Shown here piece by piece: positions 58,659 through 64,000 of a DNA stretch of 64,000 bases. How positions within the stretch are numbered: position 1 is the first letter of the stretch; every line of letters starts with the position of its first letter. The notes beneath the pieces were generated by a model. The model searched no databases and was not told where the DNA came from. It saw only the letters and a program-made list of their open reading frames with translations. The position numbers and the translations under genes were made by a program. This stretch comes from Tessaracoccus flavus (lineage in GTDB: Bacteria > Actinomycetota > Actinomycetes > Propionibacteriales > Propionibacteriaceae): NCBI RefSeq assembly GCF_001997295.1, contig NZ_CP019605.1, positions 310,001-374,000 of the forward strand, written 5' to 3'.

Positions 58659-59456
58659 GTGACGCTGGTCATGGGGATCCTCAACGTGACCCCTGACTCG
58701 TTCTCCGACGGCGGCGACTTCCTGGACCCCGACGCTGCGCTGGTCCATGCCCGCGAGATGCTCGCCGCGGGGGCCTCGATCATCGACGTCGGGGGAGAGT
58801 CCACGAGGCCGGGTGCCCAGCGCGTCTCCGAGTCCGATGAAATGCGCCGGGTGGTGCCCATCGTCCGGGCCTTGGCCGCCGACGGGGTGACCGTTTCCGT
58901 CGACACGATGCGGGCCGCCGTGGCTGCGGCCGCGCTGGAGGCGGGCGCGCAGCTCATCAACGACGTCTCCGGAGGTCTCGCCGACCGCGACATGCTCAGT
59001 GTGGTGGCGGCCTCCTCGGCTGATTTCGTCGTCATGCACTGGCGCGACCACTCCGAGCGCATGCAACGGGAGGCGGTGTACGGCGATGTGGTGGCGGAGG
59101 TGACCCAGGAACTACTGAACCGCCGGGACGCGGCCGTGGAGGCGGGCGTCGACGCAACCCGCCTGATCCTCGACCCCGGGCTCGGCTTCGCCAAGACCTG
59201 GGACCACAACTGGACCCTGCTGCGGAACCTCGATCATTTCCAGGCCCTCGGTCACCGGCTCCTCGTCGGAGCCTCCAGAAAGGCCTTCCTCGGTGAGCTG
59301 CTGGGCGGGCGTGAACCGCAGGGTCGGGATTCGGCCACCGCGGCCATCTCGTTCTGGGCCGCGCAGCACGGGGTGTGGGGAGTGCGCACCCACGAAGTGT
59401 CGGGGCAGGTGGATGCGGTCGCGGTGGCCCGTCGCCTTACCGATGGACAGGGCTGA
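58659..59456 (+). CDS. folP: Dihydropteroate synthase
   Basis: A 265-residue TIM-barrel enzyme joining p-aminobenzoate to dihydropterin pyrophosphate, the sulfonamide target. It has GILNVTPDSFSDGG, DVGGESTRPGA, INDVSGG, LDPGLGFAKT and GASRKAFLG, all the functional loops. GTG at 58659 lies six bases after the folE stop. Confidence 0.96.
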   Translation: MTLVMGILNVTPDSFSDGGDFLDPDAALVHAREMLAAGASIIDVGGESTRPGAQRVSESDEMRRVVPIVRALAADGVTVSVDTMRAAVAAAALEAGAQLINDVSGGLADRDMLSVVAASSADFVVMHWRDHSERMQREAVYGDVVAEVTQELLNRRDAAVEAGVDATRLILDPGLGFAKTWDHNWTLLRNLDHFQALGHRLLVGASRKAFLGELLGGREPQGRDSATAAISFWAAQHGVWGVRTHEVSGQVDAVAVARRLTDGQG

Positions 59457-59515
59457 GGCCGGGCGCCCCCACCCGTGGGGGTGCGATAGTCTCGACGCAC
59501 GAGAGGAGCCGCATC

Positions 59516-59872
59516 ATCGACGCCATCACGATCACCGGGCTGACCGCAACCGGCTTTCACGGGGTGTTCCCGGAGGAACGCCGCGAGGGTCAGCCTTTCG
59601 TCGTCGACGTTGTCCTCGAGTTGCCGCTGGAGACCTCCAGCGACGATCTGGCCGACACCGTCAGCTACGCCGACATCGCCGATGATGTGGAAGCTGTGAT
59701 CACGGGGGAGCCGCGCAACCTCATCGAGACAGTCGCGGGTGAGATTGCGGAGCGTTGCCTGCTTCGTGGCAGAGTTGACCGCGTAACGGTCACGGTGCAC
59801 AAGCCCCGTGCCCCCCTCAGCCAGACCTTTGCGGACGTTTCCGTAACGATCAACAGGAGCAGACATGTCTAA
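59516..59872 (+). CDS. folB: Dihydroneopterin aldolase (apparent non-canonical ATC start)
   Basis: About 118 residues, the normal FolB length. It begins DAITITGLTATGFHGVFPEER and has DTVSYADI, RNLIETVAGEIAERCL and VTVHKPRAPL, all typical. No ATG, GTG or TTG lies in frame between 59375 and the domain start; the ribosome binding site GAGAGGAG (59501-59508) is 7 nt before ATC at 59516, where homologues have ATG. Either a rare ATC start is used or translation begins at GTG 59375 inside folP. It makes 6-hydroxymethyl-dihydropterin. Confidence 0.85.
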   Translation: MDAITITGLTATGFHGVFPEERREGQPFVVDVVLELPLETSSDDLADTVSYADIADDVEAVITGEPRNLIETVAGEIAERCLLRGRVDRVTVTVHKPRAPLSQTFADVSVTINRSRHV

Positions 59873-60428
59873 CGGGCCCTTTGACATCGACGTCGACACG
59901 CTGGGGAACCTCCGGCCCATCTCGAAGGTCGTGCTGAGCCTCGGATCCAACATGGGTGACTCGCCGGTCATCCTGCAGGAGGCCGTCGACTACCTCGCCG
60001 ACACCCCGGACCTCATCATCGTCGACGTGTCGCCGGTGTATCAGACCAAGCCGTTCGGCGACATCCAGGAGCAGGACGACTTCCTCAACCTCGTGGTCGT
60101 GGCGGAATCGACCCTTGAGCCGCTGACGATCCTGGATCGCGCGCAGGCCATCGAGGAGAACTTCGGCCGCACCCGTGAGGAGCGTCACGGCCCCCGCACG
60201 CTCGACATTGACATCATCATGGTGGGCAAGCGCATCTCCGAGGACAACATCGAGTTGCCGCACCCGGCGGCGCACGAGCGGGCCTTCGTGCTGGTTCCCT
60301 GGCACGACATCGACCCGAACGGAGAGATCGCCGGCCACGGCAGGATCGCGGACCTGCTCGACGAGGTGGACACCTCGACGGTGACGCTGCGCGAAGACGT
60401 GGTGATCCAAGCCAACACCGGATTTTGA
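59865..60428 (+). CDS. folK: 2-amino-4-hydroxy-6-hydroxymethyldihydropteridine pyrophosphokinase
   Basis: A 187-residue HPPK that pyrophosphorylates the pterin for FolP. It has VVLSLGSNMGD, DFLNLVVVAEST, RHGPRTLDIDII and HPAAHERAFVLVPW. It overlaps folB by 8 bases and the DUF3180 gene by 4 bases. Confidence 0.96.
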   Translation: MSNGPFDIDVDTLGNLRPISKVVLSLGSNMGDSPVILQEAVDYLADTPDLIIVDVSPVYQTKPFGDIQEQDDFLNLVVVAESTLEPLTILDRAQAIEENFGRTREERHGPRTLDIDIIMVGKRISEDNIELPHPAAHERAFVLVPWHDIDPNGEIAGHGRIADLLDEVDTSTVTLREDVVIQANTGF

Positions 60429-60913
60429 GCGAGCAGCCGAAGCTCGGGCTCACCACCGGCAGGCAGGCCCTCGTCGCCGTCCTCGCCGGCGCCCTGGTGT
60501 GTGCCCTGATCCTCGCCGCGTTCGAACTGGCCGGCGACTTTCCTCCAGTGGTCCCGTGGTCGGTGCCGATCCTCTTCGTCGTCCTTTCCGCGGCGGTCGC
60601 CATTTACGCACGCCTTCTGCCCAAGCGGCTGGAGGAACGTCGCGTCTCGTCCCAGGAGGCCGTCGCGGCGCTCGGGATCGGTAAGTCCTCGATCATGACG
60701 GGCGCGCTGTTCGCGGGTGCCCATGTGGTCTACGTGATGAGATACCTCCAGCTCTTCGACGCGCCCCTACCATCGGCCAGAGTCATCCAGGGTGCCGCCA
60801 CGATCGCCACGGCGCTGCTCCTGGCGGTCGCCGGAGCTTTTCTCGAGCGCGCCTGCGTCGTCTCCGACGATGACGATGACGACGACGCGGGGGGCGCGGC
60901 GGAACCGGCGTGA
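60425..60913 (+). CDS. DUF3180 membrane protein
   Basis: A 162-residue protein with four hydrophobic segments (about 15-35, 43-61, 88-108, 121-140) and an Asp-rich tail. The position directly after folK matches Rv3605c (DUF3180) of mycobacteria. Translation apparently starts at TTG 60425, overlapping the folK stop. Function unknown; the four-gene linkage with folate synthesis is conserved. Confidence 0.85.
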   Translation: MSEQPKLGLTTGRQALVAVLAGALVCALILAAFELAGDFPPVVPWSVPILFVVLSAAVAIYARLLPKRLEERRVSSQEAVAALGIGKSSIMTGALFAGAHVVYVMRYLQLFDAPLPSARVIQGAATIATALLLAVAGAFLERACVVSDDDDDDDAGGAAEPA

Positions 60914-61818
60914 GCCGCCCGCAGCACACGGCAGTGCGTCCCACCATCACCGCAGCACAGCGACGCATCGGCGGGCGCGAGTTCGACTTCGACCGCCGCG
61001 CCGCGGTCATGGCGATCGTCAACCGCACCCGCGATTCCTTCTTCGACGACGGGCGCACGTACGACCTCCAGCCCGCCGTCGACGCCGCGCTGGCCGCGAT
61101 CGAAGCAGGGGCGGACATCGTCGACGTCGGGGGTGTGCCGTTCTCGCCGATCGCGCGTGAGGTGAGCGAGTCCGAGGAGATCGATCTCATCGTCGGATTC
61201 GTCGAGGAGGTCCTGTCCCAGGCTCCCACTGCGGTGCTCTCGGTCGACACGTTCCGCAGCGCCGTGGCCGGGGCTGCCGTCGGTGCGGGAGCGGCGATCA
61301 TCAACGACACCTCGGGGCTGGCCGACCCCGCCCTGGCCGAGGTGGCCGCGAAGTCCGGCGCGACGATCGTCATCACCCACTCCAAGGCCGTTCCCCGCAC
61401 TCTGCTGCCAAGTCCGCGCTACGACGATGTCGTCCGGGAGGTGAGCGAGTTCCTGAGCCTTCGCGTGCAGCAGGCCGTGGACGCGGGGGTGACGCCTGCG
61501 CAGCTCATCGTCGACCCTGGGCCGGACCTCAACAAGAACACCCTCCACACGCTCGAGATCGTGCGGCGGTTCGACGAGTTCGCCCGGCTCGGCCCGCCGC
61601 TCCTGGCGGCGCTCAGCAACAAGGACTTCGTCGGGGAGACGGTGGACCGGCCCAAGCGGGAGCGCCTCCCCGGCACCCTGGTCGCCACCGCGTGGTGCCT
61701 GGAGCGTGGCGCGCGGATCGTCCGCGCTCACGACGTGGCCGCGACGGTCGACGCCGTCCGCATGGCGGAGGCGCTGCTCGGGCTGCGCGAGCCGACCAAC
61801 CTGCGGCACAACATCTGA
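60910..61818 (+). CDS. Divergent dihydropteroate synthase-like protein (FolP2 type)
   Basis: A 302-residue protein with the DHPS fold but altered catalytic loops: NRTRDSFFDDG instead of NVTPDSFSDGG, DVGGVPFSP instead of DVGGESTRPG, and ALSNKDFVG where active enzymes have (G/A)xSRKxF. Mycobacterial FolP2 is similar and was reported to lack DHPS activity in complementation. It begins in the last bases of the DUF3180 gene (4-base overlap) two genes after folK. A regulatory or related-substrate role is likely but unknown. Confidence 0.88.
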   Translation: MSRPQHTAVRPTITAAQRRIGGREFDFDRRAAVMAIVNRTRDSFFDDGRTYDLQPAVDAALAAIEAGADIVDVGGVPFSPIAREVSESEEIDLIVGFVEEVLSQAPTAVLSVDTFRSAVAGAAVGAGAAIINDTSGLADPALAEVAAKSGATIVITHSKAVPRTLLPSPRYDDVVREVSEFLSLRVQQAVDAGVTPAQLIVDPGPDLNKNTLHTLEIVRRFDEFARLGPPLLAALSNKDFVGETVDRPKRERLPGTLVATAWCLERGARIVRAHDVAATVDAVRMAEALLGLREPTNLRHNI

Positions 61819-61865
61819 TCCCCGACACACCGCCGCACCTAGTAGGGAGGGGTTGGGTGACCGGT

Positions 61866-61871
61866 TACCAT
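61866..61871 (+). promoter_or_regulatory. Leaderless -10 element for the membrane/coiled-coil gene
   Basis: TACCAT lies exactly 6 nt before the ATG at 61878. This supports ATG 61878 over GTG 61857, which has AGGGAGGGG upstream. Confidence 0.5.
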
Positions 61872-61877
61872 GGCCGC

Positions 61878-62486
61878 ATGGCTGGTCGACACGCTTCCCC
61901 GAAATCTTCCGAGCGCACCCTTGCCCTCACTATCCTCGTCGTCGGCACCGTGGTGTCCCTCGCCTCCCTCGTCGGAGGAGTCTGGGTCGTTCGGGCCGGC
62001 GTCGTCGTCGCCCTCATCATGGCGTACGCGGCGGTGTGGGCCGCCTGGCGCGAACTCGCCGCCGAGAAGGTCCGGCACAACGAGGAACTGCGCCATGAGA
62101 TGGGCATGCGCGCGCAGCAGGCCCAGCGCTTCCACGAGGAGTCGGTCGCCATGATCGGCCGGTTCAACGCACGTTCCGAGAACCTCCAGGCGGTCATCGC
62201 CAAGCTCCGCCGCCAGCTCGGCGCCGCCAAGGCCGAACTGAGCTCGATGCGGGGCAACAACGCGTGGCTCCGCGCTGAGGTTGCGGAGCGCCAGGCCCGG
62301 GTCGAGGCACTCGAGACCCGCATCGCAGAGCTGGAGGCCGAGGACACCGGCAACATCGTCGCGCTGCCCCGCCACGTCCGCCCCAGCATCGACGACGTCT
62401 GGGGCGAGGACGAGCACCCCACGATGGTCGACCTCGCGAAGCTGAACCTCGACGGACTGCCGGTGCACTACGCCAAGGAAGCCTGA
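61878..62486 (+). CDS. Membrane-anchored coiled-coil protein of unknown function
   Basis: A 202-residue protein. Two hydrophobic segments (about 15-33 and 37-57) are followed by a long charged coiled coil (about 60-165, EELRHEMGMRAQQAQRFHEE, RAEVAERQARVEALETRIAELEAE) and a short acidic tail. The topology suggests a helical-hairpin anchor with a cytoplasmic rod. No family recognised; linked to the fol genes only by position. GTG 61857 with a strong ribosome binding site is an alternative start adding seven residues. Confidence 0.72.
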   Translation: MAGRHASPKSSERTLALTILVVGTVVSLASLVGGVWVVRAGVVVALIMAYAAVWAAWRELAAEKVRHNEELRHEMGMRAQQAQRFHEESVAMIGRFNARSENLQAVIAKLRRQLGAAKAELSSMRGNNAWLRAEVAERQARVEALETRIAELEAEDTGNIVALPRHVRPSIDDVWGEDEHPTMVDLAKLNLDGLPVHYAKEA

Positions 62487-62499
62487 TCCACTGATCCTT

Positions 62500-62536
62500 A
62501 CGACGGGCCCATCCGCACTGCGGGTGGGCCCGTCGT
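62500..62536 (+). terminator. Terminator after the coiled-coil gene
   Basis: A long stem (CGACGGGCCCA 62501-62511 with TGGGCCCGTCG 62525-62535, extended by CCGC/GCGG) is followed by CGCGTTTCCCC. Confidence 0.85.
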
Positions 62537-62557
62537 CGCGTTTCCCCACAGTGGGAT

Positions 62558-62637
62558 TTGAGCAAATGAGACGGGTCGTCGAATCCAAACGCTGTTATCG
62601 CGGCGTGTCGCCGCGTTGACCCATCTCACTTGCTCAA
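62558..62637. repeat. Nested inverted repeat in the convergent gap before the NuoD-like gene
   Basis: Outer arms of 19 bp (62558-62576 and 62619-62637) match at 17 positions: TTGAGCAA-TGAGA-GGGT against its complement. A 7-bp inner hairpin (CGCGGCG 62599-62605, TGT, CGCCGCG 62609-62615) lies between. The structure sits between a terminator and the convergent NuoD-like stop at 62690. Whether it acts in DNA (protein binding) or RNA is unknown. Confidence 0.6.
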
Positions 62638-62689
62638 CTCGACCAACCAGGAGCGGCGATGTGCCCGCCCAGGCCCAGGCATGGCCGGC

Positions 62690-63793
62690 CTACTTGTCCG
62701 CGTCGCCGATCGTGTAGCCGAGCGAGGCGACGACGTCGCAGATCTGCTCCTCGGGCGCACCTGACAGCGCCGCCCCCAGGGCCGAGAGGTTGGCGAACGA
62801 CGGGGTGCGCAGCGCCACCCGCCACGGAGTCTGTCCGCCGCGGGAGACCATGAGGCACCCGGCAACGCCCCACGGAGCCTCGATCTGCGTCTGATGCTCC
62901 CCCTCCGGCACCTTGAGGCGCCGGGACAGCCGCACGTCGACGTCGCCCGGCGTCTCGCCGGCCAGCGCGCGCGCCATCCGGATCATGTCGATGCTCGTGC
63001 CCAACTCGTCGATCAGCACACCGAACCGGGCCTGCGCGTCACCCGCGTCGCGGGTCTGGACTGGGCGGTGCAGTTCCCCGTAGGCGAGGTAGCCCGTGTA
63101 TCGACGGTCGAGGTCCAGGTCCGCGGCCCTCGAGACGGGACCGGACAATCCGTAGGACAGGCAGGCCTCGGCATCGAGGACCGCCAGGCCCGAGAACCTG
63201 TCGGTGCGGGCGAGCACCCCCCGAAGGTCGGAGGACACGCGTGCGACGTCGTCGAGCAGATCGTCGAGGGCATCGAGCCAGCCCGCAGGGACGTCGGCCG
63301 CCAGACCTCCCACCCTGGCCAGCATGGGGTGCACCCGGTTGCCCGTCCACGTGAGCAGACCCTGCCGCAACCCCTCGACGCACGCCCAGAGCCGCGCCTC
63401 GAGCTCGCCATCTGCGAGGTAGCTGAGGAACGACAGGTGGCTGTGCAGCCGCGCGTACTCGGCCAACAGGGTCCGCAGGACGGTGGCGCGGGGGGGAGGG
63501 GTGAGCCGCAGAGCGTTCTCCACGGTCAATGTCAGGCTGAGTTCACCGCTGAAGGCGGCGAGCCAATCGTGGCGATCGGCAAGCATGATCATGGACCGGT
63601 AATCGCGGACCTCGAAGAGCTTTTCCGCCGCTCGATGCCCGAAGCCGCTCGTGACATCGGCGTGCGAGATGACCCCATTGTCGGTGTGGAGGCTCAATCG
63701 GATGAGGCCGACGCTCGTCGGGTGGCGCGGGCCCAGCGAAAGAGAATCATGCCCGGGCAGGCTCAATCCGCCAATTGTGTACTGCTTATCCAT
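62690..63793 (-). CDS. NuoD-like protein (orphan NADH-quinone oxidoreductase subunit D homologue)
   Basis: A 367-residue protein of the 49-kDa/NuoD family (about 10-15% shorter than typical NuoD), with GPRHPTSVGLIRLSL, GFGHRAAEKLFEVRDYRS, YGLSGPVSRA(A)D and CDVVASLGY near the C-terminus. It stands alone between the coiled-coil gene and divergent lsr2, with no other nuo genes in the window. Orphan NuoD-like proteins are seen in some Actinobacteria; its electron-transfer partners, if any, are unknown. AGAGGAAAT precedes the ATG. Confidence 0.7.
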   Translation of the reverse strand: MDKQYTIGGLSLPGHDSLSLGPRHPTSVGLIRLSLHTDNGVISHADVTSGFGHRAAEKLFEVRDYRSMIMLADRHDWLAAFSGELSLTLTVENALRLTPPPRATVLRTLLAEYARLHSHLSFLSYLADGELEARLWACVEGLRQGLLTWTGNRVHPMLARVGGLAADVPAGWLDALDDLLDDVARVSSDLRGVLARTDRFSGLAVLDAEACLSYGLSGPVSRAADLDLDRRYTGYLAYGELHRPVQTRDAGDAQARFGVLIDELGTSIDMIRMARALAGETPGDVDVRLSRRLKVPEGEHQTQIEAPWGVAGCLMVSRGGQTPWRVALRTPSFANLSALGAALSGAPEEQICDVVASLGYTIGDADK

Positions 63794-63867
63794 ATTTCCT
63801 CTGGAACATTCCTTGCCGCAGGCTGTAGTGTCATCTTAGCTATCCCCAGCACTTAAGGAGCGCCACA

Positions 63868-64000
63868 ATGGCTCGCCAAATCCGCGTCATTCTCACCGAC
63901 GACATCGACGGTTCGGAGGGCGCTCAGACCGTCGAATTCGCCCTGGCCGGTAAGAACTACTCCATCGATCTGAATGAAACAAACCGAAAGAAGCTCGAGA
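63868..64000 (+). CDS. lsr2: Lsr2-family nucleoid-associated protein (3' end outside window)
   Basis: The first 44 residues (starting MARQIRVILTDDIDGSEG) match the N-terminal dimerisation domain of Lsr2, the xenogeneic silencer that bridges AT-rich DNA. AAGGAG lies 7-8 bases before the ATG. The gene runs off the window at 64000. In M. tuberculosis lsr2 also lies near the folE-folK region. Confidence 0.95.
   Translation, partial: MARQIRVILTDDIDGSEGAQTVEFALAGKNYSIDLNETNRKKLE

Noticed and set aside
61857..61877. GTG 61857 as start of the coiled-coil protein gene
   Set aside because: It has a good AGGGAGG upstream, but ATG 61878 has TACCAT exactly 6 nt before it, matching the leaderless pattern elsewhere; only seven residues differ.

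Overview
The window is high-GC, densely packed actinobacterial DNA, with WhiB, Lsr2, a PASTA-tailed penicillin-binding protein, an Actinobacteria-type Tad pilus cluster and many 1-8 bp gene overlaps. Gene order over much of it follows Mycobacterium tuberculosis: whiB4-ponA2-metallophosphoesterase with nudix, tlpA, nth and ridA; the Tad cluster, DUF1998 helicase and topA; dacB-ppa, tilS-hpt-ftsH-folEPBK-DUF3180 and lsr2. I infer a member of Propionibacteriales (Tessaracoccus-like), but no rRNA is present to settle this.

Layout. 1-9198: two giant secreted arabinan-degrading enzymes (GH43+GH51, then GH43) ending in the same cysteine-containing C-terminal module; the first is cut by the window edge and carries a one-base frameshift. 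9252-12591: PEP carboxykinase and a tandem pair of related lipoproteins. 12592-13461: a non-coding zone with an iteron-hairpin element, three tandem 123-bp repeats and tRNA-Pro(CGG). 13525-21585: envelope and housekeeping genes of the whiB4/ponA2 neighbourhood. 21725-29182: Tad/Flp pilus genes, split by a DUF1998 helicase and a second repeat zone. 29244-39811: aldo/keto reductase, methyltransferase, ATPase, topA, CYTH/CHAD-like protein, tmk, a repeat-rich gap with a PaiB-like gene, and holB. 39924-47137: acidic membrane protein, RicT/PSP1 protein, secreted peptidase, tRNA-Thr(CGT), amine oxidase and a winged-helix protein. 47138-51866: glnB-amtB with GlnR-like boxes, sixA, a TRM11-like methyltransferase, paired fluoride channel genes and ppa. 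51943-62486: dacB, metalloprotease, tilS, hpt, ftsH and the folate genes. 62690-64000: an orphan NuoD-like gene and the start of lsr2.

The most unusual material is non-coding. (i) An intergenic element occurs four times (12741-12981, 17490-17652, 27804-28067, 46906-47127). It has ACGCCAAC-type iterons at a 20-21 bp period, a hairpin core with compensatory changes, then inverted GTTGGCGT iterons. All copies have the same orientation and follow 3' ends of plus-strand genes. (ii) Three tandem repeats directly 3' of tRNA-Pro begin with a copy of the tRNA 3' end and carry two covarying but mutually exclusive pairings, like a terminator/antiterminator. (iii) About nine genes have a TAnnnT-type hexamer exactly 6 nt before the start codon and no ribosome binding site, which points to leaderless mRNAs.

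Functional groupings: polysaccharide degradation (1-9198), cell-wall synthesis and its redox regulation (14430-17319), pilus assembly (21725-29182), nitrogen uptake (47138-48904), and translation, purine salvage, proteolysis and folate synthesis (54346-61818). Terminators were placed only where a strong inverted repeat could be read directly.
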